A stretch of 64,000 nt of DNA from NCBI GenBank assembly GCA_922989275.2, contig OV277861.1, positions 48,523,623 through 48,587,622 of the forward strand, given 5' to 3'. This document shows positions 46,101-55,924 of the stretch, in pieces. The notes under the pieces are model-generated. The model ran no database searches. It was not told the origin of the DNA and was given only the letters and a program-made list of their open reading frames with translations. The position numbers were made by a program, and so were the translations under genes. Positions within the stretch are counted from its first letter, which is position 1, and every line of letters begins with the position of its first letter. Origin of the DNA: Gari tellinella. Lineage: Eukaryota > Mollusca > Bivalvia > Cardiida > Psammobiidae.

Positions 46101-49100
46101 TACTGTACTGCGTCTTGCAATACGTATGTACTGTTTCTTGCAAAGGCTGTGATATTTACTGTACTGCTTCTTGTTAATACTAAATGATGTTGTTGATACC
46201 TTGCAAAATGCCGGTAGACGTCATGAGTATTTTGCCTTTAAACAACATTGCATTTTTATTACTTCTTGATGTGATGCGATGGTACAATTTGGGCGAAACA
46301 ATCACTGCAATGAGATACAACCCCGATGTTAAGGGTGTATCAAACCCATAGGCGAATTTTTCAAAGTATCTTACTTTTTTTCTTTCATGTTTATTTCGAA
46401 AGAGCTGTTTATGATAAATGAAAAATCAGGAAAAATTCATATGCTGGTGTGCTTTATTTTGCACTACGGCAATTTGGAAAAGATGTGTCAAATTCAGAAT
46501 TTTTCTCAAATTTTGTCAAAGCTTCAGTAAAATCTATTTTAAATAAAATCAAACATGGTAATTTTGTTTTTCATATAGGTATTTCATGTCTGTGGAAGTA
46601 GTTTGACATAAAGAATCTAAATCAAAACCAAACAGGCACCAGATTTGGAAAATATAAATATCTGAATCAACAACATGGTTTTTATCACAGGTTTTCGGCG
46701 CGTAAGCTATGACCCCCCCCCCCCCCCCCATAAATCTTTCAAAATGAGTCAAAATACATCTATATGTTCAACAAACATCCTTAACAAATGTTTCAAGAAG
46801 TTTCAAGAAGTTTCAAAAAAAATAAAAAAAATTCGTATCATGTATGTATACAATGAAAAGGTGGATGTGTATTCAGGGCCATCAACTTCCCAACCTTGTC
46901 ATTTTGTCATTTTTGGGCCGATTTTGACAAATGATGGCTTATTATTTACATTTAACAGTTCTGTTCAAAGAAAGTTAGCTCACAGCCCATGCAAGACACG
47001 AGCACAAGTGAAGAAATAAAAAATTCGATAGGCACCTTATATCGGAATCCTTCTGTCACCTTAATTTTTGGACTTGTTCGTCAGTCATTCACTGATTCAG
47101 CGATTAACAAGTGCATTTGCGACCATGCATTACACCATGGTACGGGTAATTAATAGAAAATGAAATATATAATAAATACCTTTTGAATTATCGGTAAATG
47201 AGCATTTCTGTTACGAAATAAATTTCTAGATAACTTTCGTTTAGTTTCGGTTGACAAACGGATATGATATCATTGGTCGTATTCGAATCATTCAATTTGT
47301 TGTCAACGAAAACTAGGCGGAGCAAATGCTCGAGGATTTACTGATGACAACGTTTTTGACCCGACTCGAATCGAAATTGTGGTCAACGATTTGATGGTTT
47401 GACAACATTTTGTCAACGGAAAACATCAAGTGGTGATTCGAATAGAACCTGTTGACAACACGTCCAACTAACGCTATAGTTGTCCTGATTCGAATACGAC
47501 CAATTGAGGCGCTTGACTTTTGCGTCATTTCCTGCTTTGAAGCTGGTTCTCGGGTTCGCTAGAATGATAATAGTTTGACTGGGCAACCAGTCGTTTGTTT
47601 GGGAAAATTTTGCGTGACAGATGGTTTCCGAATAAGGGGTCTCCCCACCCTTCGAGTCCCCATGCGCGTGTTCGCCGATTGCTTTGAATGTTTTACCAAT
47701 TATCGTCAAAGAAAACTGTTTGCTGTAAACAATGAGCCATCATCTGTCCAGATCGTCCAAGATTTGACAAAATGACAGGGTTGAGAACTTGAGGGTTGCT
47801 TCTGCAAGGCGCTTTTTCATGGCAGCCTTTACTATTTTACTTATAAATTAGCAAAAAAAAATATTTTTTTTAAATTTCACGAAACTTCAGGAAATGTTCT
47901 TTTATGATGATTATTGAATGTATGGATAGATTTTAGGGTAGTTTATCCACGTTTGGTGGTGGTGGATGGGGTTATAGCAGCTAGGGGTAGTGTCATAGCC
48001 AACGGGCCGAATGCCTATGGTTTTTATGGGTAATGATATTTTTTTAAAACAAAAAAAATATGAGAAATAGTAAAAAAAAAAAAAAAATTCTAGTATCTAA
48101 CTATTTCTTATATTCTACCAGATAAAAATCCATAAGAAGGCAATTCAAAAAATGAAAAGAAATTGATAGGTTAGTGTTGAAAATTTGGAGTTATCTACCT
48201 TAACAAAATTTACCAAAAGGTACCATATCGATGATATTTAGAGCTTTATAAATTTTCAGATTTGGTGCCTGTTTCGTCTTAAATTAGTTATTGTATGAAG
48301 AAATACAACCATAGACATGAAATAAATAACACAACACCAAATTATCATGTTTGTTTTCATTTGAAATGGTTTTTAATGAAGCGGGCTGTTTGAAATGGAC
48401 GAAATAAGAAAAAGTGGGTGGGATAAAGGCATAGGTTCAAAAAGGGGTGAAATTGGCCCTATGTCAAATGTACACCAAATTTTCACAGATGATAGATAGG
48501 TATGTGGTAATAAGAAAAAACAACTTTATTCCCTCCATATTCACTTCCATGTTGTCATAGCAACCAAATACAATGTACTTATAATAACATAAAAATGGCT
48601 TATTTTTTCAACATTTTATCATATCAATAGAAAAACATGGTATTTGAGCATAATTGATATAATGATAATCAAACAATGAAAATACTATTTAAAAATAGTA
48701 AAATTGATAGAGAAATATATATGTTGCTATAGCAACCAGCTATCAGAAAATCTCCAAATGGTGTTTTTCCACAAAGTTTGGAACATTTTCACTGATTTTG
48801 GCATAGGCGCCACTCCTCGACCAAAAATATAAATATAACAAATTAATTGTTTTAAAATAAGAATAACAAATACCAAAATGTAAATTTGGTCGAAGGGTGG
48901 CGCCATAGAAGAAATCGTCTTTCTAACTCTTAATTTGTTAATCTTTTACATGAAAAACACAAAATCATGGTCAATAAATGCTTTATTTCTAAAAGAACTC
49001 GGTCTTCTATTAACAAAAATTAATATGTATATGACAATTAGCCTGTTTACCTGTGTTTTCGCCACCCTTAGCTATATTTTTTGCGCATGCGCTTTCTGAT

Positions 49101-52100
49101 GTAACATTTCTTACTTGTTCACTGATCTAATTCTGAACTGAACCTTCAATAACACGAATATATACAAATAAAACTTGTGAAATAAATGCAAATGTAAATA
49201 ACTGTACCGTTTTCGAACGAGGTCATTGCTCTGGATCACCGGGATACTTTCTTGTCAATTCGCCACCTCTGATTGGTCGTTCGATAATTAGGTCAATATA
49301 GGCTCTGTCAGTATGATATAGTTTGTTTCATGAAATTTGTACATTGTTTAATGATTTTGAAATATTTAATTTTTTAAAAGTAAATAATAACTTTTACAAC
49401 TTAACAATAAAAAAGTAACAACGGGAATATAGAGTTAAAATTACCAACATGTCCTTTGATTTGAGACTTTTTGTGAATTATTGTTATTTTACCTGTTTCT
49501 TTCGCATTTTCGGCGCTTGAAATCTTCCTTAGTGAAACTGTCCTAGTATTCGGATATCCTCTGTAGTTTTCGGACATCCTCGGTAGCCTGCTCGTGACGG
49601 AATTCTAAGTTTTGCTTAGGTGGCGAATTGACAAGAAGTGGCGAATTGACAAGAAGCAAGGATAAATGTCTTCTTGTATCACCAGCGTGTTTTAAATGTT
49701 CAAATTCTGATGTTTAAAAATTAGATTTTTGTAGGGCTGAAATGTATAGTTTCTGAACCTGTGCCTTTTACATGGCCGTGGAGCCAAAATGTATTCACGG
49801 AAATGTACACTTTTTCTTTTTTTCGTTCATCTTAAATAGCTCTTTAATACAAAACCATCATCGAGTGTTTTCATATACTTTGAAAATGTCCCAAACTCAT
49901 GAGTTATTTTGGGTAACAGGCTTAAAATTGTTTAACGGGCGTTTTCTGAGATGTATGGGTGGCTCAAAGAAAAAGTTTCAAGGGACAGAAAATTAAACTA
50001 CTTCAGGACGTTATGCACCAGAGCCACAAAAATCAATTTATCGTACCAGATTTACTGTTTGTATTTTCCAAGACATGCTAGTCCGACTCTTTCACCATTG
50101 AGCCACGGCGACTTCATTGAAATTCGGTTCGTTAGTTAGTTATATAATTGTGAAACTTATTATGTACTTACGCTAGTTTTGGAACATAAAGTGATCATGT
50201 ATATCTCAAATATAGATTTTGAATAGATATCAATGTTTTCCACGTTTTCGCGATGAAGACCGTAGGTAATAATGTCTTAAACAGTACCCTCATTCGTTTG
50301 TAGTGACGTTACCCACCCCGAAGTTGACCCAATTTCACGAAGCAACTTATACACAAACGTCGGCTCCAAAGCCTCAGCTAACTGTATTTTCCTAGAGGAA
50401 AGATTAGACACTAACTTTACTTAACGAAAATACGTAGAATGTTTCAGAATACGGGTCCAGGTCTCATTTTCGATCCAGTTCGTTCAGATTTACAGATTGT
50501 ATTTTCCAAGATGCAGTACAGTAGAAATGCAAGATGCGGTACAGTAAACTGTCACCTGCTTGCAAGACGCAGTACAGTGATGGTAGAATGAAATGGCCAA
50601 ATTTACAAAATGTGCAACTGTTTCGCTAACACTTGGAGAAAATCCCAATACATAGAGTTACTATCTACTTGTAGAGGAGAAACAATTACACTTTACATGT
50701 ATATAATGCACATATTCGGCCAATGTGTGTAAACTCGGAACACGTTGTTTGTGATCGGGCAGACTAAACTCTCATAATTCACGGACCATTCGACGTTTGT
50801 ATCAGAAGAGGCTTGTTTGCGATAGGCAGAAATTAGTTCTGATTCGGAACGATTAAATGTTTAATACTTATGTGTTGCAATAATTGTGAAATAGACACAT
50901 TTCTCACCTGGACTTGCATTGTTCACATCAATTCACCATGGATTCCGTATCACTTTGGAGCAACTTCCGCTGTACGATGTATACCAGTGATCGTATCGTA
51001 TCGTATATATTATCAAAGATACGAAACTCAACCAACGAAACTAGCTACTGTCGAACTTCGATATCTCGAACTCGGTTAAGTCGAACATACCCGTTGTTCA
51101 AAGTTAAAACGTGGCTGAGCCACGTTTTAACCCTGAACTACGGATATGTAAGATTTAACCGAACTATATGTCGAAGTATCGGATAGTTCAAGTTAAGCGA
51201 GTTCGAGATATCGGGGTTCGACTGTATTACTTCAAGACGAGGATTCTGTAAGACGTATAGTCGGTACTGGCGAAACAGTCCCAAGCGTCCAACGTACTTC
51301 CTCCTTCGATCGTGTAATCTAGGCCGGACATGGTGGTGGTGGTAAAGACCAGGGTACCCTTGTCACTGTCTATCCATATACTGCTTCGGAGATTAGTGGG
51401 CCAGTTACACTGACAATCTAGGCATGAAGAAAACAATAGAAGTAAGAGTCATAGATTTAACCCTTTCCTCCCTGAAACCTCAAATGAACAATTCTAGTTT
51501 TCAATTTAGTCTAGTCAATTTTTTACTTTTTTAGGTTGACATTTACAAAAAATGTCAAAATGACAAACAGTGTGGACCCTGATCAGAGGACTCCTTAAGG
51601 AGCCCTCTGATCAGGGTCTACACTGTTTTCATAGGACACGTGTAATCCTCACAGTTACACTGTTTGCAAATGACGCATATATGCGTGACTAGGGTTCAAA
51701 GAGTTAACGTACACCCAATAGCCTGTTTCTATAATCAGACAAAAAAGAAAGTAGATCTACCCACATTTTACGTTAACTTTCCATTAAGTAAATTTTAAAG
51801 TTACATGTCTTTTAAAGTACCTTATCAACTCCAGTTTTGTTTAAGATGTTAAAGGCTCATATGTTCACTAATGTTTTCTCAATAAAACATTGAGATTAAA
51901 CGACACATGTAACGAAAATGAAACAATTAAAGTGCATTCTTATTTCAAATCAAAGTGAGGTAATTTGATATTATTAGATGTTCTAGTCTTAATAACGCCG
52001 TGAATATTGTGATGAATGAAAGTCTAATGTAATCTTATTTTCTTTATAAAAATGTTCTAGCTTCTCGATATGAACACTATCGTTTTCCTATTAATAGAGA

Positions 52101-54044
52101 TCTTCTATTTCCAATACAATGTGCAAGTTATTTAGCTACTATAATTCCATGCCGTCTGTCATTTTCTATAAAATGAAGATTAAACCCAGTTTTTGTACGA
52201 GACGCTGATAATTTAGAATACGAAAGTGGGTACTTTCTCTTTTAGCTGAGTATAGTTGTAAAAATAAATAGGTGGCCACTTAACCCTTTACCCAATAACC
52301 TATTTATAATTTTTTTTTAAAAATGTGATCACTTAAAGCAGGTTGCAAGTAAAGCAGAATGTGCCTAAGGGCACATTCTGTTTTGCCTTCAGCCTGCTTT
52401 AAGCTAAAATCTGCTTTACTAGAATCTATATTAAAATATTTGTAATGGTAATTGTTTATGAGGGTATAAACTGGAACTATTTTCTTCAGCGGAGGAATAA
52501 ATCAAATACGCTAAAAGTCGCTTCTATGAGGGAAAGGGTTAAAGCAAGTAGAAAGTAAAGTAAAAAAGGCCAAAGGCGCACACTGTATTACTTTTAGTCT
52601 GATTTAACTCTTTCACTATCAATGACGCCAAAATGTGCGTTTGCAAACAGTTTGGATCCTGATCAGACGCCGCGTTACGCAGCGTCTAATCAGGATCTGA
52701 ACTGTTTGGCACTCCTTTTTTAAATTTCTCCAGTCATACTGCCTTGAATTTTACTTTGAAACGATATTGCAGACAACAATAGTGAAGCAGACGACAAAAT
52801 GGCGATGAAGGGCTAAAAATCAGCGAATGGGTGTGTTGTTCGGAGAGAGTTGTTAAAGGGAGTGAAAATAAGGCTTGGCTTACATTTGCAAACAGCTTGA
52901 ATCCAGACCAGAAGCCACGCAACGCGGCGTATGATCTGTATTCAAGCTGTTTGTAGCTCGTCATAATATTTCTTCTGTCAAAATGTCCACAGCAGACTAC
53001 AATATTGCAGCAGTATAATAATAATAATAATAATAATAATAACGACTTTATTTCATGTGGATTACATATTTGGTATCGAACAAGCAAACCAATTTTCAAT
53101 ATGGTCCACAAACAAAATTAACATATATACAACACGAAGGAACACAATTACAAATCAGTATTTTTTTTAAAACTTTTGCAAACAGAGTGGACCCTGAAAA
53201 GACAGTTCCTGTAGGAGCTCTCCACAGGGACTACTCTGTTTAATTAAATAATTTTAAAGATTAAAAGCTGAAAACAGTAATGCATAGATGTCATTCTGAG
53301 AATTCAAGATTTGTTATCTATACATGAATATTGAATAGGTAGAGGCACTATAAAGCCCAAACAAAACGATGATTTAACAAATAGCAAAGATCTAGATCAA
53401 TGAAATTTCATAACAAACGGGAAGGAATATACCAAAGATACTTCAAACCCTTTACTCCATGGTATATTTCTACTATTGAAGAAAGGTGACCACTTAAACC
53501 AGGTTGAAAGTAAACCAAAATGAGCCTAAATGAGCACTCTGTCTTACTTTAAACCCGCTCCAAGTTACCATCTACTAGAGAACATTTTTCATGAAAAAAG
53601 TGAAAGGGCAAGACAGATAGTACTGTTTAGGAAACAGCGGCAATCGTTGTTGTAGGTGGGAATCGTTGTTGGGAGGGTCGTTGATGGGCGGGAGCACTGT
53701 AATAGGTAAAGCAGACATGTGTTATTCTGTAAATTGAGACAATCTGTAGCAGTTTCTATATGTTCGTAATACAGTAAAACCTCTCTATTACGACCACTAA
53801 CTTCTGTGAGTTATTATGTGATTACGACAGGTTACTGCCTAAATCAAGGTGACATTAAAACAGAAAGCTCCTAAAGGAGCTTTCTGTTTTAGTATCAACT
53901 TGCTTTAAGCTATCGACTGCATTTTCACCCTCAATTAGCCTTCGCTTTGGTGGTCGTAATAGAGGGGGTTTATTGTATTTGGTTTTACTCACCGACAAGT
54001 ACATTACAGAGACACAGAATTACAGCAGAAGCAATCAACGTCAT
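33355..54044 (-). CDS. Spliced gene, copy 2: type I membrane protein with Cys-containing ectodomain, Thr-rich stalk and long cytoplasmic tail (complete)
   Basis: Exons in transcription order: 54044-53993, 51417-51231, 44026-43923, 42751-42614, 40957-40778, 39634-39519, 38490-38349, candidate micro-exon 36660-36652, 35259-34855, 34151-33355. Every intron is GT-AG, phases match at each join, and the lengths sum to 2130 nt (709 aa plus stop). Without the micro-exon the frame still closes at 706 aa. Layout: signal peptide about 1-17, ectodomain about 18-306, Thr/Pro stalk about 310-400, membrane segment about 405-430 followed by the basic stop-transfer run KRKKKER, cytoplasmic tail about 445-709. 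The motifs WIDSDKGTLVF, WDVCSDRQKMAFNYTQC and C-to-YRFTCF resemble the poorly characterised metazoan surface proteins carrying DUF7042-7045-like domains (family link by memory, moderate). Function unknown; probably a cell-surface receptor or adhesion protein. It is a tandem paralogue of the gene at 3427-15026. Confidence 0.75.
34855..35259 (-). CDS. Copy 2 exon 8: Thr/Pro-rich stalk and transmembrane segment
   Basis: 405 nt; acceptor TTTCATCAG, donor C|GTAAAC. About 90 residues of almost pure Thr with interspersed Pro (mucin-like, probably O-glycosylated) precede EEPDKTL, a membrane helix (IAIGIGSFAALLLLILIVAF) and the basic stop-transfer KRKKKER. The Thr tract is an ACN-type repeat, so its length probably varies between alleles. 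Confidence 0.8.
35858..36102. mobile_element. Family E fold-back MITE
   Basis: TGGGGCCCGTTTCATAAAAC to TTTTATGAAACGGGACCCA; inner stem ATCTAATCCTG / CAGGATTAGAT and AATCGTCTTGAAAAGACGATT. Confidence 0.75.
36103..36345. mobile_element. Second family E copy, adjacent in tandem
   Basis: GTCTTATGAAACGTCGTACG to GTACAACGTTTCGTAAGAC. More diverged than the neighbouring copy, which it abuts. Confidence 0.65.
36652..36660 (-). CDS. Copy 2 candidate 9-nt micro-exon (S-T-C)
   Basis: Nine bases, CAACCTGTG, lie between a strong acceptor (CTTCTATTTCAG) and a near-consensus donor (GTAAGTATTGAG) in the intron between exons 7 and 8. It is phase 1 to phase 1, so inclusion adds three residues, one a cysteine, without changing frame. 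Inferred; needs RNA support. Confidence 0.45.
37080..37267. mobile_element. Family J fold-back MITE
   Basis: GGCTCCAGATAAG / CTTATCTGGTGCT ends; central ATCGTCTCGAAGAGACGAT hairpin with AATCCTATGGTG arms. Confidence 0.65.
37606..37857. mobile_element. Family D hairpin MITE (TTAA, 252 bp)
   Basis: TTAACCCTTTCCC to GGGGTAATTGGTTAA; perfect core AAAGCAGAATGCGCCATATGG and its complement. Confidence 0.75.
38105..38313. mobile_element. Family A MITE
   Basis: ACAGTTAAACCTCTTTATTACG to CGTAATAGAGAGGTTCTAC. It ends about 36 bp downstream of copy 2 exon 7's donor, within the next intron. Confidence 0.7.
38349..38490 (-). CDS. Copy 2 exon 7: ectodomain (SCTKDQTPTAQP)
   Basis: 142 nt; donor GTAAGA. 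The acceptor is placed at TTCAAAG by alignment with copy 1; a CTAG a few bases downstream is less consistent with the reading frame. Confidence 0.7.
39519..39634 (-). CDS. Copy 2 exon 6: ectodomain (RFTCF)
   Basis: 116 nt; acceptor CATTTAG, donor GTAAGTAAA, ends in phase 0. Encodes RCLVSLTSGTNTLVTVWN and ends YRFTCF. Confidence 0.78.
39861..40070. mobile_element. Family A MITE, near consensus (210 bp)
   Basis: TACAGTAAAACATCTC to GAGGTTTTACTGTA with a near-perfect hairpin core (AACAGAAAGCTCCTATAGG and complement). TA target duplication. Confidence 0.85.
40456..40702 (-). mobile_element. tRNA-derived SINE
   Basis: On the minus strand the tRNA-like head (GGGTAGCGCAGTGGTAGCGC box A; GTTCGATCC box B) is followed by a central CCGGTTTCCTCCCACAAAATG segment and an AAATAAAG-containing tail. 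It lies in the intron after copy 2 exon 5. Confidence 0.75.
40778..40957 (-). CDS. Copy 2 exon 5: Cys-rich ectodomain (WDVCSDRQ)
   Basis: 180 nt; acceptor TTTACAG, donor GTATGT. CPTVFQDEFWYSV and HWDVCSDRQKMAFNYTQC align with copy 1 exon 5. Confidence 0.82.
41039..41251. mobile_element. Family C hairpin MITE (TTAA)
   Basis: TTAACCCCATTCACTGCC to GGCAGTGAAGAGGTTAA; core CAAACAGTTTGGATCCTGATC and partial complement. Confidence 0.7.
42614..42751 (-). CDS. Copy 2 exon 4: ectodomain (NEYHVLV)
   Basis: 138 nt; acceptor CTACTTTAG, donor GTAAGG, phase 1 at both ends. Confidence 0.78.
43448..43660. mobile_element. Family C hairpin MITE
   Basis: Core CAAACAGTTTGGGTCCTGA and complement at 43489-43552, followed by AACGATATTGCAGACAACAA and GGCGGTGAAGGGG as in other copies; left end diverged. 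Confidence 0.6.
43795..43859. repeat. Hairpin core, family C/F-like
   Basis: GCAAACAGTATAGACTGATCA and its inverted complement around GACGTCGCATAATGCGGCGTC; a related copy lies near 62765-62826. Confidence 0.6.
43923..44026 (-). CDS. Copy 2 exon 3: ectodomain (YYYY motif)
   Basis: 104 nt; acceptor TTTAAG, donor GTAAGTAT. Encodes FSVVYQPYLCLKMTEV and SSYYYYVQG. Confidence 0.8.
44040..44495. mobile_element. Family A ends around unrelated sequence
   Basis: AAAACCCCCTCTATTATAACC at 44043 and GGTCGTTATAGAGGGATATACTGTA at 44471-44495 look like the two A termini; the middle lacks the hairpin core. Confidence 0.4.
44864..45089. mobile_element. Family C hairpin MITE (TTAA, 226 bp)
   Basis: TTAACCCCTTCACTGCC to GGTAGTAAAGGGGTTAA; core CAAACAGTTTGGATTCCTGA with CGCCGCGTAACGCGGC. 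Confidence 0.75.
45690..46180 (+). pseudogene. Coding-like fragment, one of an inverted pair
   Basis: A frame reads NRTESELISAYRKQASSDTN and KSLVCPITNN. An inverted copy at 50480-51005 preserves most of it (NRSESELISAYRKQASSDTN, ESLVCPITNN) but has a stop. Unrecognised family; relic exon or part of an unknown element. Confidence 0.45.
47273..47503. mobile_element. 231-bp MITE with TTGGTCGTATTCGAATCA ends
   Basis: Perfect 18-bp inverted termini; internal GTTGACAACA / TTGTTGTCAAC arms. Lies inside the 46.3-49.9 kb composite. Confidence 0.75.
48790..48908. repeat. Fold-back sequence
   Basis: GGCGCCACTCCTCGACCAAA and its complement TTTGGTCGAAGGGTGGCGCC around an AT-rich loop. Confidence 0.6.
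50480..51005 (-). pseudogene. Inverted copy of the 45.7 kb coding-like fragment
   Basis: Minus-strand frame with the same peptide signatures and a TAA replacing CAA (Gln) in AAGTATCAAAC. Similarity continues into CTGTACTGCGTCTTGCAA repeats. Confidence 0.45.
51047..51228. mobile_element. TA-flanked MITE (pogo/Tigger-like ends) abutting a splice donor
   Basis: Ends ACTGTCGAACTTCGATATC and GATATCGGGGTTCGACTGTA are inverted; central AAAACGTGGCTGAGCCACGTTTT palindrome-like core. CAGTCGAAC-type ends are known from pogo/Tigger MITEs. Confidence 0.7.
51231..51417 (-). CDS. Copy 2 exon 2: ectodomain (WIDSDKGTLVF)
   Basis: 187 nt; acceptor ATGCCTAG, donor GTAATACAG. The donor context beyond +4 is supplied by a TA-flanked MITE (51,047-51,228). 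Confidence 0.8.
51457..51707. mobile_element. Family F hairpin MITE (TTAA, 251 bp)
   Basis: TTAACCCTTTCCTCCCTG to GGGTTCAAAGAGTTAA; core GTGTGGACCCTGATCAGAGG and complement. Lies about 40 bp upstream of copy 2 exon 2's acceptor. Confidence 0.75.
52280..52542. mobile_element. Family D hairpin MITE (TTAA, 263 bp)
   Basis: TTAACCCTTTACCC to GGGAAAGGGTTAA; core AAAGCAGAATGTGCCTAAGG hairpin. Confidence 0.75.
52604..52816. mobile_element. Family C hairpin MITE (TTAA)
   Basis: TTAACTCTTTCACTATC to GGCGATGAAGGGCTAA; core GCAAACAGTTTGGATCCTGA with CGCCGCGTTACGCAGCG. Confidence 0.7.
52995..53045. repeat. (TAA)n microsatellite
   Basis: About ten AAT/TAA units next to GACTTTATTTCATG; on the minus strand this looks like the ATT-repeat tail of a retroelement. 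Confidence 0.7.
53770..53977. mobile_element. Family A MITE next to copy 2 exon 1
   Basis: TACAGTAAAACCTCTCTATTAC to AGAGGGGGTTTATTGTA; hairpin core near-perfect. In intron 1, about 15 bp from the donor. Confidence 0.8.
53993..54044 (-). CDS. Copy 2 exon 1: signal peptide
   Basis: The ATG at 54044-54042 opens MTLIASAVILCLCNVLV, followed by donor G|GTGAGT. It ends in phase 1, as in copy 1. A family A MITE ends about 15 nt into the intron. Confidence 0.75.
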
Positions 54045-54080
54045 ACTCCAGCTCGACAAGGTGTCACATGAGTATAAACA

Positions 54081-54092
54081 CTTTTTTAAATA
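54081..54092 (-). promoter_or_regulatory. TATA-like element upstream of copy 2
   Basis: ATATTTAAAAAAG lies about 40-50 bp before the ATG; a CATTTAAAGA sits at a similar distance in copy 1. It is AT-rich sequence in an AT-rich genome, so weak evidence. Confidence 0.3.
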
Positions 54093-55492
54093 TCATCTCA
54101 ACACAGCTAGAAACATCTCCATTTTTCACATCTAGTAAGCGTATATTAAACAATAAAACATGTTAACAGCGAAAACAAATTTAGGTCAATTTAAAAGGCA
54201 ATAGGGATATCAAATTTCGCTTCAACAGAGCGGTTACTTTCTGTTTGTTTTAAAACATTGTTCCGCCTTTGATAGTCATCGGGTAATCGTGACGTTTGTC
54301 GGGCGTGCAATCGGTTTAGATTAAACTCGGCGTCCGACCAGGATCCAAACTGTTCGACATGTGTGTATCATGTCACTTCATTTAAAGTACATACTAGTAT
54401 AATTAAGATATTTTGGGATGACTTCAATGTTGAAGCAGATGATAATTTAGTATGAAATGGGTTATAGGTCGTTTCGCTATTAAGCATAGACAGAAGCAAT
54501 GCTGAACGTTTAGTAAAACGATATACGGAAACATTAGGCATGTATTAACTGTTAGGAATATAAATACTATACAGCGAAACGCCTCTAAACCGGACCTGCG
54601 TGGGGACAACATTCCTTTCCGGGGTAGAGGGGTTTCCAGTTCTGAGAGGTTTTAACCCACCTTGTTTCAAGTATGGAAGATAGGTGACCACTTAAAGCAG
54701 GTTGAAAATAAAGCAGACATGCCTTAAGGCGCATCCTGCTTTACTTTCAACCTGTTTGAAGCTATACTCTGCTAGAATATAGAAAATATTTCTGATGATA
54801 CATATCCATGAATCTATAAAATGTGTATGTATGGTTATATGGATTAAAATAAAGAAGGGTTGGAACAGGGCCACAGTTTTTGTCCTGTTTAGGGAGAGTT
54901 CCGGTATTAAGACGTTCCGGTTAAGATGGGTTCCACTATAATTGGGGTTTTAGAACTTTACACTCTAGTTAACCAATATGTTCATATCACAATGCAGTTT
55001 TGCTACGTTTTCCTATCGACCACGACCTATAAATACACTCGCCATTGATGTTCCAAACGGATGATTTAAGTTTCAATTTAAAACTAGTCAACTCCCACAT
55101 AATTATTATTGATTTTAACAGTAAATTGAAAAAGATAAACATGGCAGACTCTGATCTAAATGCTCCTAAGGATCACTCTGAAATTGATCTACACTGTTTA
55201 CATAGGGTAAGTGTACGCTTCACATATACACTGTTTGTACATGACGTGTACATATCGGTACTTGGTCCATGCTCATAAAGGCTTTGAGAAGACCAATCAA
55301 AAGCTTGAGAACGATCTCAAACTTAAATGAAATGTTTATAACCACAGGCCGTCTGATCTGGTGTCAAACTGTTTGAAATCTACATAAGGGGTTTACCGCA
55401 AACATGGTCACTGGGGAAGAATATCGTCTTCCCCCATTGGACCTATAATGTCATAATTTTAAAATGTCAATGTTTATTTGGATGTTTTCAAG

Positions 55493-55742
55493 TACAGTGG
55501 AGAATCTGTTATTCTTTCCCAATAAACGCGTTTAAGCTAAAATTATTATTTGCAGTGCAAACAGTTTGGAGCCAGATCAGACGCCGGGTAACCCGGCGTC
55601 TGATCAGGCTCCAAACTGTTTGCCACCAAGATAAACAAGAATTATCAGAATTTTCCAAAAGTTGTTCTTTTCTACGTTTTAGTGCTTTGCGTTTGCGTAC
55701 GTTTGCGTTTAAACGGGAAAGAATAACAGATTCTCCACTGTA
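55493..55742. mobile_element. Family B MITE (250 bp), near consensus
   Basis: TACAGTGGAGAATCTG to ATTCTCCACTGTA; perfect core palindrome GGAGCCAGATCAGACGCCGG / complement. Confidence 0.85.
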
Positions 55743-55924
55743 CATGTATGTTTGCTTGTGCTGCCATCGAAACACTGTGTTGGCGACTCTGCATGATGCA
55801 TAAAAATTCAATGAGCGACTCTAGTGTCTATGAGCATAACGTTAACATTAAATTACCTTTTACCACTGGAGAGGACTTACATAGGCAATGCATGTTGTCC
55901 AATCCATTTCATAACATGAATAAA

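Larger units (their letters stand above)
46333..49924. mobile_element. Large copy of the TTAA/GGGTGTATCA element, disrupted by two insertions
   Basis: TTAAGGGTGTATCAAACCCAT at 46329 matches the start of the 866-bp element. The interior matches at 48050-48426 (TACCATATCGATGATATTTA, GAAGCGGGCTGTTTGAAA) and 49764-49900. Segments about 46600-48040 and 48427-49763 have no counterpart in the small copy. Right end degraded. Confidence 0.6.

Noticed and set aside
46711..46728. Poly-C tract as a functional G-quadruplex or telomere-like site
   Set aside because: A single homopolymer run; there is no repeated G-tract pattern or other support.
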